Below are positions 15,891 through 24,967 of a DNA stretch of 64,000 bases, piece after piece (position 1 is the first letter of the stretch; every line of letters starts with the position of its first letter). The stretch is from Lachnospiraceae bacterium. Its GTDB lineage: Bacteria; Bacillota; Clostridia; Lachnospirales; Lachnospiraceae. A program made the position numbers and the translations under genes. Where the stretch lies: assembly GCA_022845955.1 (NCBI GenBank), contig AP025576.1, positions 806,001 through 870,000 of the forward strand, given 5' to 3'. The notes beneath the pieces are model-generated. The model had not been told where the DNA came from and did not search any database. It was given only the letters and a program-made list of their open reading frames with translations.

Positions 15891-18800
15891 ATGTCTAACC
15901 ATTCAAATGATGAAAAAAGAAATGATATGCAGGATAAAACAGGAAAAAGATTGTCGAATCCAAACGACGAATTGACAGGGAAAAGAACGGCGCGTGTATC
16001 CCCGGAGGAGCTGCTTCCTGAAAAGATAGAAAAGGTTACGGAAAGCTTGTTGTCTCAGTGGGAAATCAGCGAAGATGATTTTGAGGATACCCAGGATCTG
16101 ACGGAAACGGCAGCTCATCTTTCCGGTTATGAGACGCCGCCTCCGCGGAGGGAAGAAGGGCGGAGAACAGATAAAGCTCCGGCTGCACGGACAGGTTCTA
16201 TGGAAGAAAGAAGGACGGCGGCTGAAAGAAAAGAGAGCCGGCCTGCTGACACTGGGAGAACAGTAAGCGCGTCCAGAACAACAGGAGCCGCCAGAACGGC
16301 AGGTGCTAACAAAACAGCAGGTGCCGGAGGTAATGGATCCGGAAGAGAGGAAAGGCAAAAGGCATCGGGATCTCAAAGCAGTGAGACGCGCCGGAGTTCA
16401 CCGGATAAAGGAGGCACGCACAGTGCATCATCAAACAGAACCCCCTCTGACCGGAGAAACACGGAACGGGTGTCTGCAGAGCGCAGGGCGGATTCAGGCA
16501 GCCATAAATCGGATGCCGTAAGAAGCCGTCAGGAGAACGGCGGGAAAGAGAAAGCACAGCGCAGCGTAAAAGGCGATCCCCGGCAGGAGGAAAGAGCGCC
16601 CAGACATGTTTCTTCCGAGCGTTCCCGGAATACATCCAGAGCGCAGGTGGCGGATCGGGAAGAGCATCGCCGCAAGGAAGCTGCCAGGATAAGAGAGGAA
16701 GAGTCAGGAAGAAAAGCGGCAGATACGGGTAGAAAAAAGGCGGATACAGGAAGGAAAGCGGCAGAACGCCGGCAGCAGCCGTCCGGAGGAAGAAGCGACA
16801 GCCGTTTGGGGTATGATGAGGAACGTTTCGGCAATTCCGGCCGCGGATCGGGTTCCGGGAAATCATCTTCCCGCAGAAAGCAGGCTAATCCGGTGGTGGA
16901 ATTCTGGAACAGCCTCCATACCATGGATAAGGTTGTTGGATTTACCGGAATCTTTGTCTGCCTTTTTGCTGTTGTTACGTTTTCCGTCCTTGCCAATGCC
17001 AAATCCACGGATAAGCAGGTAGAGGCTTTTGCCGCTGTAGGGCAGAATCTTTCCCAAATAAATGTGGCGGATGACAGTATCTTTCTGGCTGTTGCGGATG
17101 CGCATAGGGCAAAGCAGGAGGCCGCGGATATAACCGATACGGGTGAATCGGAAGAATACAATGAAAAAGATGATAATTCTGACGTTCAGGTTGGCCTGAA
17201 TATGACTTCCGTGGAAAAAGACCTTAAAATCAAATTTGTAAACAGAAAGACGGGAAAGCTGGTCCCCCGTGTTGATTTCCAGGTGGAAATCAAGGGGCCT
17301 GACAAGACCTACACGAAGAATGATGATGATCAGGACGGGATTATTTACCTTACAGGTATCACTCCCGGGAAATATACGGTAAAAATAACCGGACCTGAGA
17401 ATCAGGAGGGGTACAGCATTCCTTCGGATGCCCAGGAGGTTACGGTTAAGGATCATATAGAATATAAGAAAATTGATGTGTCCGACGAAGTGAAAAAGGA
17501 GTCTGAGATAAATGCGGCTAAAGAAGACACGCAGGTAAAAACCCAAACAGAGTCGGTATTACAGGATACGGTGGAATGGGTGGAATCCACAAAAACGCCG
17601 GTGGGAGGTTCCGGAAACGGCGGCGCATATGTGGAAGTGAAAAAGGCGGATGTACCGGATCCTTCGGCATCGGCAGGGCTGGAATTTGAAAAATTTTTTG
17701 GTGTGAAATCCCAGAAGCCTTGGGGGAGTACGATATTAAATACGGAAAAAGATATTTCTCAAATAGACGAGGCGGGTGAGTCAAAGACAACAACTTCCCC
17801 GGAACAATCCTCTTCGGTGTCTGAATCGGAGACGCCTTCTGAATCAGAAAGTTCTTCAGCATCGGAGAGTTCATCAGAGTCGGAATCGCCTTCAGTCACG
17901 CCAACGGAGACCCCTACAGAGCCGCCTACGGTATCGCCGTCAGAGCCGGAGACACCTGCGGAAATTCCTATAAAAGGGATTAAGATAGAAGGGGTTCCTG
18001 CATCGCCTAAAGTATTGGATTCCTTTACTTTGAAAGTTACAATAGAACCAAGTGATGCAACGGATAATACATTATCATTTTCCACGTCAAACAGTGGAAT
18101 AGCTACTGTAGATGATAAAGGGAATGTAAAATGTATTGCGGCAGGCGATGTTACCATTACTGTTACTCCTAAAAATTCATCAAGTCCGAAAAATGCAGTT
18201 ACTTTTAAAGTAGCACCTCAGGATGAGAAAGCTTCAGTGGAAATAACGGATTCTATGAAGATTACTGCAGGAGAGAGCCGTAAGCTGGAATATAAAACAA
18301 CTGGTAATGTAAGCAGCAGAAGCTTTTCTAGTTCGAATACCAAATATGCCACGATTGATGGAAATGGACAAATTAAAGCGATTCGCTCAGGGACGACAGA
18401 AATAACCGTTACTATAAAATATGCAAACGGAGAAACAAAGACTTCTAAAAAGACGTTGACTGTAAATGCAGCTAAAGTAGACAAAGTTACTTTGGATAAA
18501 ACCAAAGTGACAATGAAAGTAGGAGAAACAATGAAACTTAATCCTACTATTTCAACAAGCGGCTATACCGGCTGTCTATGGTATACGTCCGATAAAAGCA
18601 TCGTATCCTTAGAGGAACACGGCAACGGGACCATCAAAGCATTAAAACCCGGCAAGGTAACGATTACTGCCAAAAGCTCTGAAAACACCTCCAAAACCGC
18701 TACCTGCGAGGTAACCGTCACCGGTGAAGACCCCAGAAACGACACCAAGACCCCGCTCAAGGACAAAAGCGGCAAGCCGCTCTTTGTAAAAACTGCGGAC

Positions 18801-19607
18801 GGCAAATACGTGGCAGCAGTGGTGGCCGACTACTATAAATACGATGTATTCTACCGAGAAAATGAAAACGTGGAGTACAAATATACCGGCTGGCAGACCA
18901 TTGACGGAAAACGCTATTATTTTGACAAAAACGGCAACAAAGTAACCGGCGACCAGATAATCCAGGGTGTGAAATATTCCTTCGGAAGTGACGGGGCGCT
19001 CAGCTCCGGCTCCGGCGTTCTGGGCATCGATGTGTCCAAACACAATGGAAACATCAACTGGACCGAGGTGAAAAATTCCGGTGTATCCTATGTTATCATA
19101 CGATGCGGCTACCGGGGGTCCTCCACCGGCGCCCTCATTGAGGATCCCAAGTTCAAAGCCAATGTCCAGGGCGCGACGGCGGCGGGCCTTAAGGTGGGAA
19201 TTTACTTCTTCACCCAGGCGGTGAACCAGATAGAGGCTGTGGAAGAGGCTTCCATGACGGTTTCGCTGATCAAAAACTATAAGATTTCCTATCCGGTATT
19301 CCTGGATGTGGAAGCCAGCGGCGGCCGGGCCGACGGGCTGGACGCGGGGACGAGGACACAGATTGTCAATGCCTATTGCCAGACTATCCAGAACAGCGGC
19401 TATACGGCAGGGGTTTATGCCAACAAATCCTGGCTGAACTCCAAGCTGAATGTAGGCTCCCTGGGAAGCTACAAGATATGGCTGGCCCAATATGCGGCTG
19501 CGCCCACTTACAACGGCAGATACGATATGTGGCAGTATTCTTCTACCGGAAAAATCGGAGGAATCAGTGGAAATACCGATCTGAACATCAGTTATCTGGG
19601 CTATTAA
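15891..19607 (+). CDS. Giant membrane-anchored GH25 lysozyme with Cna-B-like, Big_2 and cell-wall-binding repeats
   Basis: 1238 aa. Order: an Arg/Ser/Glu-rich cytoplasmic region (1-345), one helix (about 348-368, type II orientation), a SpaA/Cna-B-like fold (about 437-530), a Ser/Glu/Pro/Thr linker (about 633-690), three Big_2-like Ig domains (about 692-773, 780-860, 862-944), choline-binding-like repeats GWQTIDGKRYYFDKNGNKV (about 996-1040), then a GH25 muramidase (1043-1238). The GH25 has LGIDVSKHNG, FLDVEASGG and WQYSSTGKIGG, which supply the catalytic Asp/Glu. It would cleave peptidoglycan close to the membrane and open the wall for the polymer made by the adjacent locus. The long charged cytoplasmic part is unusual. 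Base composition changes at about 18,580, from AT-rich Ig domains to a GC-rich, A/C-rich 3' part. Confidence 0.9.
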   Translation: MSNHSNDEKRNDMQDKTGKRLSNPNDELTGKRTARVSPEELLPEKIEKVTESLLSQWEISEDDFEDTQDLTETAAHLSGYETPPPRREEGRRTDKAPAARTGSMEERRTAAERKESRPADTGRTVSASRTTGAARTAGANKTAGAGGNGSGREERQKASGSQSSETRRSSPDKGGTHSASSNRTPSDRRNTERVSAERRADSGSHKSDAVRSRQENGGKEKAQRSVKGDPRQEERAPRHVSSERSRNTSRAQVADREEHRRKEAARIREEESGRKAADTGRKKADTGRKAAERRQQPSGGRSDSRLGYDEERFGNSGRGSGSGKSSSRRKQANPVVEFWNSLHTMDKVVGFTGIFVCLFAVVTFSVLANAKSTDKQVEAFAAVGQNLSQINVADDSIFLAVADAHRAKQEAADITDTGESEEYNEKDDNSDVQVGLNMTSVEKDLKIKFVNRKTGKLVPRVDFQVEIKGPDKTYTKNDDDQDGIIYLTGITPGKYTVKITGPENQEGYSIPSDAQEVTVKDHIEYKKIDVSDEVKKESEINAAKEDTQVKTQTESVLQDTVEWVESTKTPVGGSGNGGAYVEVKKADVPDPSASAGLEFEKFFGVKSQKPWGSTILNTEKDISQIDEAGESKTTTSPEQSSSVSESETPSESESSSASESSSESESPSVTPTETPTEPPTVSPSEPETPAEIPIKGIKIEGVPASPKVLDSFTLKVTIEPSDATDNTLSFSTSNSGIATVDDKGNVKCIAAGDVTITVTPKNSSSPKNAVTFKVAPQDEKASVEITDSMKITAGESRKLEYKTTGNVSSRSFSSSNTKYATIDGNGQIKAIRSGTTEITVTIKYANGETKTSKKTLTVNAAKVDKVTLDKTKVTMKVGETMKLNPTISTSGYTGCLWYTSDKSIVSLEEHGNGTIKALKPGKVTITAKSSENTSKTATCEVTVTGEDPRNDTKTPLKDKSGKPLFVKTADGKYVAAVVADYYKYDVFYRENENVEYKYTGWQTIDGKRYYFDKNGNKVTGDQIIQGVKYSFGSDGALSSGSGVLGIDVSKHNGNINWTEVKNSGVSYVIIRCGYRGSSTGALIEDPKFKANVQGATAAGLKVGIYFFTQAVNQIEAVEEASMTVSLIKNYKISYPVFLDVEASGGRADGLDAGTRTQIVNAYCQTIQNSGYTAGVYANKSWLNSKLNVGSLGSYKIWLAQYAAAPTYNGRYDMWQYSSTGKIGGISGNTDLNISYLGY

Positions 19608-19609
19608 TC

Positions 19610-19670
19610 TTTTGCTTTCGGCAACAGTCCGGCCGGCCCTTTGTGCCGCCGCCCTGTGCCGAAAGCAAAA
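19610..19670 (+). terminator. Long hairpin after the lysozyme gene
   Basis: A perfect 14-bp stem (TTTTGCTTTCGGCA, 19610-19623; complement 19657-19670) with a GC-rich loop. The downstream T-tract is weak (CTTTGTT), so efficiency is uncertain. Confidence 0.55.
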
Positions 19671-19688
19671 CTTTGTTATAGGTTTTAT

Positions 19689-19717
19689 TTGGTAAAAGGC
19701 GACTTTTGTGGTATACT
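19689..19717 (+). promoter_or_regulatory. Predicted promoter of the rml operon
   Basis: TTGGTA at 19689-19694 and TATACT at 19712-19717, spacer 17 nt, 56 nt before rmlB. Confidence 0.5.
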
Positions 19718-19727
19718 AATTAAAATT

Positions 19728-19758
19728 GTACGGTTCGGGTTTGTCTGAATTGTTGCGA
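19728..19758. repeat. TTCAGACA-type hairpin repeat, copy 2 (degenerate)
   Basis: CGGTTCGG and CTGAATTG pair mainly through G-T wobbles. It shares TTGTCTGAA with the copy at 15498 and lies in the rmlB leader, 15 nt before its start. Confidence 0.35.
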
Positions 19759-19772
19759 TAAAGGAGAAAACG

Positions 19773-20852
19773 ATGATGAGAACGTATTTGGTGACAGGCG
19801 GCGCAGGTTTTATCGGTTCCAATTATATTCATTATATGTTCCGTAAATACGGAGAGGATATCCGTATTATCAATGTGGATACCCTTACCTATGCCGGTAA
19901 TCTGGAAAACCTGAAGGAAGTGGAAGGCAGAGAGAATTATACCTTTGTTAAGGCGAATATCTGCGATAAGGAAGCGATAGAGAAGATTTTTACGGAAAAC
20001 GACATAGACCGGGTGGTGCATTTTGCGGCAGAAAGCCATGTGGACAGAAGCATACGCAACCCGGAAATTTTTGTGCAGACAAATGTGCTGGGTACGGCGG
20101 TGATGCTCAATTGTGCCAAAGCGGCCTGGGAAAATCCCGACGGAACCTTCCGGGAAGATAAGAAGTTTTTACATGTTTCCACAGATGAGGTTTACGGTTC
20201 TCTGGAGGAGGAAGGGGAATATTTCTATGAGACGACCCCTTATGCGCCCCACAGCCCTTATTCCGCCAGCAAAGCGGGATCGGACATGCTGGTGAAGGCT
20301 TATATGGACACCTACCATTTTCCGGCGAACATCACCAACTGTTCCAACAATTACGGCCCTTACCAGTTCCCGGAAAAGCTCATTCCCCTGATCATCAACA
20401 ATGCCCTTCACGGAAAGAAGCTGCCCGTATACGGCGACGGCAAAAATGTGCGTGACTGGCTGTACGTGGAGGATCACGCCAAAGCTATCGACATGGTACA
20501 GGAAAAGGGCAGGCTTTTTGAAACCTATAATGTGGGCGGACATAACGAGAAACAGAATATCCAGATTATTGAAATTATTATAGAAACGCTGCAGGAGATG
20601 CTTGCAGACGATGACCCGAGAAAAGCACTGGTGTCCAAAGATCTGATCACCTATGTGGAGGACAGAAAAGGGCATGACCGCAGATATGCCATCGCTCCTG
20701 ACAAAATCAAGGCGGAAATCGGCTGGGAGCCGGAGACGATGTTTGCGGAAGGCATTAAGAAAACCATAGCCTGGTATTTTGAGCATGAGGACTGGATGAA
20801 GAATGTGACCAGCGGGGATTACCAGAAATATTACAACGAGATGTACAAGTAA
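19773..20852 (+). CDS. rmlB: dTDP-glucose 4,6-dehydratase
   Basis: 359 aa, usual length. An NAD-binding Rossmann motif [12 protein letters not shown] is near residue 8. [11 protein letters not shown] carries the catalytic Asp-Glu, [10 protein letters not shown] the Tyr-x-x-x-Lys pair, and [15 protein letters not shown] and [15 protein letters not shown] are characteristic of RmlB. It converts dTDP-glucose to dTDP-4-keto-6-deoxyglucose, step 2 of dTDP-L-rhamnose synthesis. AAAGGAG precedes the start. rmlA follows after 31 nt. The order B-A-C with rmlD absent is noteworthy. Confidence 0.97.
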   Translation: MMRTYLVTGGAGFIGSNYIHYMFRKYGEDIRIINVDTLTYAGNLENLKEVEGRENYTFVKANICDKEAIEKIFTENDIDRVVHFAAESHVDRSIRNPEIFVQTNVLGTAVMLNCAKAAWENPDGTFREDKKFLHVSTDEVYGSLEEEGEYFYETTPYAPHSPYSASKAGSDMLVKAYMDTYHFPANITNCSNNYGPYQFPEKLIPLIINNALHGKKLPVYGDGKNVRDWLYVEDHAKAIDMVQEKGRLFETYNVGGHNEKQNIQIIEIIIETLQEMLADDDPRKALVSKDLITYVEDRKGHDRRYAIAPDKIKAEIGWEPETMFAEGIKKTIAWYFEHEDWMKNVTSGDYQKYYNEMYK

Positions 20853-20883
20853 CCGTCCGGCGTTACATGATGGAGGATTTTGT

Positions 20884-21753
20884 ATGAAAGGAATTATACT
20901 TGCAGGAGGAAGCGGGACAAGGCTGTATCCGCTGACAAAGGCGATTTCCAAACAGATTATGCCGGTATATGATAAGCCTATGATCTACTATCCGCTGTCT
21001 ACGCTGATGCTGGCGGATATCCGGGAAATACTTATTATTTCCACACCAAGGGATCTTCCTGTTTTCCAGGAGCTTTTCGGAAACGGGGAACAGCTGGGGC
21101 TGTCTCTTAGCTATGCGGTGCAGGATGCACCCAGGGGACTTGCGGATGCATTTATAGTGGGTGCGGATTTTATCGGAAACGACAGTGTGGCTCTGGTGCT
21201 GGGGGACAATATTTTCTACGGGCAGAGCTTTTCGAGAGTGCTGCGCACCGTGGCCGCCCGGGATAAGGGGGCTACAATTTTCGGTTATTATGTGCGGGAT
21301 CCCAGGGAATACGGTGTGGTGGAGTTCGATGAAAACGGTAAAGCGCTTTCTATTGAAGAAAAGCCGGAAAAGCCCAGGAGCAATTATGCGGTGCCGGGGC
21401 TGTATTTCTACGATAATGACGTAGTGGAAATTGCCGGGAATGTAAAACCCTCCGCAAGAGGGGAAATCGAAATTACGGCGGTAAATAATGAATATCTGCG
21501 CAGGGGGACGCTCCGGGTGGAAACGCTGGGCAGAGGGTTTGCCTGGCTGGATACGGGAAGCCATGATTCCCTGCTGGATGCGGCGGATTTTGTATCGGCG
21601 TTCCAGAAAAGACAGGGGCTGTATATATCCTGTATTGAAGAGATTGCCTTCAAGAGAGGCTTTATTTCCAGAGAGCAGCTTCTGAAGCTGGCGGAGCCGC
21701 TGATGAAGACGGACTACGGGAAATATATGGTTGAGGTTGCGAACGGGCTGTAA
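20884..21753 (+). CDS. rmlA: Glucose-1-phosphate thymidylyltransferase
   Basis: 289 aa, usual length. The nucleotidyltransferase signature [19 protein letters not shown] is at residues 6-24. Further matches are [23 protein letters not shown] (metal-binding Asp), [17 protein letters not shown] and [14 protein letters not shown]. It makes dTDP-glucose from glucose-1-phosphate, which the mutase at 31258 can supply. ATGGAGGATTT just upstream provides the ribosome site. Confidence 0.97.
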   Translation: MKGIILAGGSGTRLYPLTKAISKQIMPVYDKPMIYYPLSTLMLADIREILIISTPRDLPVFQELFGNGEQLGLSLSYAVQDAPRGLADAFIVGADFIGNDSVALVLGDNIFYGQSFSRVLRTVAARDKGATIFGYYVRDPREYGVVEFDENGKALSIEEKPEKPRSNYAVPGLYFYDNDVVEIAGNVKPSARGEIEITAVNNEYLRRGTLRVETLGRGFAWLDTGSHDSLLDAADFVSAFQKRQGLYISCIEEIAFKRGFISREQLLKLAEPLMKTDYGKYMVEVANGL

Positions 21754-21792
21754 GCCTGCCGGCACATAAAAAGCGGGCAAAAAACAAGAAAA

Positions 21793-21822
21793 GTCCCAGT
21801 TCAGACAGGTCTGGACTGGGAC
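21793..21822. repeat. TTCAGACA-type hairpin repeat, copy 3, between rmlA and rmlC
   Basis: GTCCCAGTTCAGAC pairs with GTCTGGACTGGGAC across a 2-nt loop (13 of 14 Watson-Crick, one wobble). T-rich sequence follows only when read on the minus strand, so it is not an obvious terminator for the rml operon. It may stabilise or separate transcripts. Confidence 0.6.
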
Positions 21823-21851
21823 CGGAAAAATGGAATAGAGGATTTGTGGAA

Positions 21852-22406
21852 ATGGGAAAAATTACGGTTGAAACATGTGAAATAGAAGGGCTGAAGGTCA
21901 TAACCCCCACGGTATTTACCGACGAACGCGGATATTTTATCGAGACCTATAATTATAACGATTATAAAGAAGCAGGAATTGATGAGATTTTTGTCCAGGA
22001 TAACCAGTCCTCCTCTTCAAAGGGCGTGCTCCGGGGGCTTCATTTTCAGATTAATTATCCCCAGGGTAAGCTCGTCCGCGCCCTGAAGGGGGAAGTATTT
22101 GATGTTGCGGTAGATTTGAGGGAAGGTTCCCCTACTTTTGGAAAGTGGTATGGAGTGCTTCTTACCGAAGAAAATAAAAAACAGTTTTTTGTCCCTAAAA
22201 ATTTTGCGCACGGCTTCCTTGTGCTTTCAGATTATGCGGAGTTCGCTTATAAATGTACGGATTTCTATCATCCTAACGATGAAGGCGGGCTTGCCTGGAA
22301 CGATCCGGATATCGGGGTGGAATGGCCGATCCCTAAGGGCATGCAGCTGATTCAGTCCGAAAAGGACACCAAATGGGGCGGAATCAAAGAGTTTAAGCGG
22401 CCATGA
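21852..22406 (+). CDS. rmlC: dTDP-4-dehydrorhamnose 3,5-epimerase
   Basis: 184 aa from ATG 21852; GTG 21846 is the alternative but sits only about 4 nt from AGAGG. Cupin fold with IEGLKVITPTVFTDERGYF, then VLRGLHFQ carrying the catalytic His, GEVFDVAVDLREGSPTFG, and the Tyr-containing FAYKCTDFYHPNDEGGLAWNDP. It epimerises the RmlB product. The next step, reduction by RmlD to dTDP-L-rhamnose, has no gene in the window. The ABC exporter follows after 24 nt. Confidence 0.95.
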   Translation: MGKITVETCEIEGLKVITPTVFTDERGYFIETYNYNDYKEAGIDEIFVQDNQSSSSKGVLRGLHFQINYPQGKLVRALKGEVFDVAVDLREGSPTFGKWYGVLLTEENKKQFFVPKNFAHGFLVLSDYAEFAYKCTDFYHPNDEGGLAWNDPDIGVEWPIPKGMQLIQSEKDTKWGGIKEFKRP

Positions 22407-22430
22407 CCCTGATAGGAAGATAGAATAGAA

Positions 22431-23456
22431 ATGAAAAACAAGAAGAAAAAACAAATTCCTGTTATTGGACAGGGAATCAGTAAAAGAGCAGGAATTACTA
22501 TATTCACCCTCGTAATGTTAATCATGGGGGTGATTATTGTGTGTTACCACAACCCGCTGGCGAATCAGACGGATGAACTGGTGAAAAAAATCATTGCCTG
22601 TACCTTGATAGCGGCGGCTGTAATCGCATTTATAAAATTGTATGACAAGATTACGCTGCTGCCTTTTGAATTGTATCAGAACAGGCGGCTCATATGGCGT
22701 CTGGCCAAAAATGATTTTAAGAGAAGATATGCGGGATCGTATATGGGCGCCTTATGGGCGATGGTGCAGCCGGTGGTAACGGTGGTGATGTACTATATTG
22801 TATTTCAGGTCATTATGCCCCAGAAGGCGCAGCTTGTGGGTGACGGGATAGAGGTTCCCTATCTGGTGTTCCTTACCGCAGGCCTTGTCCCCTGGTTCTA
22901 TTTTTCCGAAGCGTTGGTGAACGGTATGATGGCGCTGCTGGAATACGAATATCTGGTTAAAAAAGTGGTATTTAAAATAAGCATACTTCCTATTATAAAA
23001 ATTATTGCAGCCACGTTTATTCATGGCTTTTTTGTGCTCGTGCTGCTGATCATTGCCTGGTGTTATGGGTTTACGCCAAGCCTGTATACACTGCAGATTT
23101 TTTATTACAGCTTCTGTATGTTCGTGCTTGTGCTGGCTATCAGCTATACGACCTGTTCCGTTGTTATCTATTTCCGGGATCTGCAGCAGATAGTAAGCAT
23201 TGCACTGCAGATCGGTATGTGGGCGACTCCCGTGCTCTGGTATCTGGGAGGCTTCAGCAAGAAGGCGCAGATGCTTGTTAAGATCAATCCTCTTGTCTAC
23301 ATCGTGGAGGGATACCGCAGTGCGATTTATGAAAAACAGTGGTTTTGGGAGGATTTTTATTCTACCATGTATTTCTGGATTATCACTGTCAGCCTTTTCT
23401 GTATCGGGGCTTTGGTATATAAACGGCTGAAAGTACATTTTGCGGATATTATGTAG
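22431..23456 (+). CDS. wzm: ABC-2 polysaccharide exporter permease (Wzm/TagG/RgpC-like)
   Basis: 341 aa. Two extra N-terminal helices (about 18-70) precede the ABC-2 membrane domain, which starts with RRLIWRLAKNDFKRRYAGSYMGALWAMVQPVV, the usual amphipathic coupling region and first helix. QIGMWATPVLWYLGGF and NPLVYIVEGYRSAIYEKQWFW are standard for this family. With the ATPase downstream it exports a completed lipid-linked polysaccharide. The gap to the ATPase start is 34 nt. Confidence 0.93.
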   Translation: MKNKKKKQIPVIGQGISKRAGITIFTLVMLIMGVIIVCYHNPLANQTDELVKKIIACTLIAAAVIAFIKLYDKITLLPFELYQNRRLIWRLAKNDFKRRYAGSYMGALWAMVQPVVTVVMYYIVFQVIMPQKAQLVGDGIEVPYLVFLTAGLVPWFYFSEALVNGMMALLEYEYLVKKVVFKISILPIIKIIAATFIHGFFVLVLLIIAWCYGFTPSLYTLQIFYYSFCMFVLVLAISYTTCSVVIYFRDLQQIVSIALQIGMWATPVLWYLGGFSKKAQMLVKINPLVYIVEGYRSAIYEKQWFWEDFYSTMYFWIITVSLFCIGALVYKRLKVHFADIM

Positions 23457-23490
23457 TGCGTATGACATGTGCCCCGGAGGAAAACAGACT

Positions 23491-24861
23491 ATGGAAGAAA
23501 AACAGCTGGCCATCCATGTGGAGGGCCTGGATAAAATATATAAACTCTTTGACCATAACCGGGACCGGCTTGTGGATTCTCTGGGCCTGACCAGAAAGAA
23601 GAAATACCGGGAGCATTTTGCCCTTAAGGGTGTGAATCTGGATATTTACCAGGGAGAATGCGTGGGGATTATCGGGACAAACGGTTCCGGAAAATCAACG
23701 ATTCTGAAGATTATAACCGGTGTATTGAATGAGACAAACGGCACTGTGCAGGTGAACGGCAGGATTTCCGCTCTCCTGGAGCTGGGCGCCGGCTTTAACA
23801 TGGAATATAACGGCATAGAGAATGTGTATCTGAATGGTACCATGATTGGTTTCTCGGAAAAAGAAATTGATGAAAAGCTTCAGGATATCCTGGATTTTGC
23901 GGATATCGGAGAATATGTATACCAGCCCGTCAAAACGTATTCCAGCGGTATGTTTGTAAGGCTGGCTTTTGCTGTAGCCATCAATATTGATCCGGAAATC
24001 CTCATTGTGGATGAAGCGCTTTCGGTGGGGGACGTGTTTTTCCAGGCGAAATGCTATCATAAATTCGAGGAATTTAAGAAACAGGGAAAAACAATTCTGT
24101 TTGTGAGTCATGATTTGAGCGCAATCAGCAAATACTGTGACAGAGCGGTGCTTTTAAACCAGGGCGTGAAACTGGGAGAAGGCAGTCCCAAGGAAATGAT
24201 CGATACCTATAAACGGGTGCTGGTAGGACAATATGAAATGCCGGAAACGGACGGCAGGGGCGGGCTGCTTCAGGATGAGGACATCCGTAACGCAGCGGCT
24301 GCCAAAGCAGGCGAAAAAGCGGAAAAAAAGGAACCGGCAAAGGAACCAGGGGGATTACCTTCCCAGGCGGCAAATTCCCAGGGCGTGAATCCCCAGGCGC
24401 TGGAGTACGGGACCAAAGAAGCGGAAATCACAGGATACTATGTGACGGACGGGAACGGGATTCAGACGACCACGATTCTGAAAGGGGAGGTTTTCACCCT
24501 GCATATGAAGGTGCGCATCCATGAGGATGTGGCGGCCCCTATTTTTGCCTTGTCCGTCAAAAATATCAAGGGTGTGGAAATAACCGGAACCAACACGATG
24601 GTGGAACGGGCGTTTCTGGAAGGGGTAAAGGCCGGGGAGGAGCTGGAGATCACGTTCACCCAGAAGGTGCGGCTTCAGGGAGGGGATTATCTTCTGTCCC
24701 TGGGAGTGACCGGCTATAAAGGCGATTCTTTTACCGTCTACCACCGGCTGTATGATATCATCAATCTGACCATTATCTCCGACAGGGATACGGTGGGTTA
24801 CTTTGATATGGAATCGGATGTAAAGGTGAAACATGCGGCCAAACAGGTACATGGAGCGTAA
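23491..24861 (+). CDS. wzt: ABC exporter ATPase with C-terminal glycan-recognition domain (Wzt-like)
   Basis: 456 aa from ATG 23491, with GGAGG at 23476-23480. The nucleotide-binding domain has Walker A GIIGTNGSGKST, signature YSSGMFVRLAFA, Walker B ILIVDEALSVGD and SHDLSAI. A Lys/Glu/Pro linker (about 265-305) leads to a C-terminal beta-sandwich (about 315-445; EAEITGYYVTDGNGIQT, GGDYLLSLGVTGY). That is the Wzt_C type, which in Gram-negatives binds the capped non-reducing end of the glycan before export. TagH- or RgpD-type exporters without substrate selection lack it. The downstream methyltransferase/kinase fits a capping model. Confidence 0.93.
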   Translation: MEEKQLAIHVEGLDKIYKLFDHNRDRLVDSLGLTRKKKYREHFALKGVNLDIYQGECVGIIGTNGSGKSTILKIITGVLNETNGTVQVNGRISALLELGAGFNMEYNGIENVYLNGTMIGFSEKEIDEKLQDILDFADIGEYVYQPVKTYSSGMFVRLAFAVAINIDPEILIVDEALSVGDVFFQAKCYHKFEEFKKQGKTILFVSHDLSAISKYCDRAVLLNQGVKLGEGSPKEMIDTYKRVLVGQYEMPETDGRGGLLQDEDIRNAAAAKAGEKAEKKEPAKEPGGLPSQAANSQGVNPQALEYGTKEAEITGYYVTDGNGIQTTTILKGEVFTLHMKVRIHEDVAAPIFALSVKNIKGVEITGTNTMVERAFLEGVKAGEELEITFTQKVRLQGGDYLLSLGVTGYKGDSFTVYHRLYDIINLTIISDRDTVGYFDMESDVKVKHAAKQVHGA

Positions 24862-24865
24862 CTAT

Positions 24866-24892
24866 GTTACTGGTCACGGAGTGAACAGTAAC
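24866..24892. repeat. 27-nt dispersed palindrome, copy D
   Basis: GTTACTG and CAGTAAC around GTCACGGAGTGAA, between wzt and the methyltransferase gene. It differs from copy B at a single position. Confidence 0.75.
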
Positions 24893-24897
24893 GTAAC

Positions 24898-24946
24898 TAT
24901 TCAGTCAGGCCTGCGCACTTGCTGCGCCGGCCGTAGGAAAGTGATT
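24898..24946. repeat. 49-nt dispersed repeat, copy 1
   Basis: Matches 53768-53816 at 43 of 49 positions, including GCGCAC, TGCTGCGC and GAAAGTGATT. It holds an internal hairpin (CCTGCGCA/TGCGCCGG) and lies directly after palindrome D, so the two form a composite element. Confidence 0.75.
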
Positions 24947-24967
24947 CAGGAAAGGCAAGGGCCAAAG

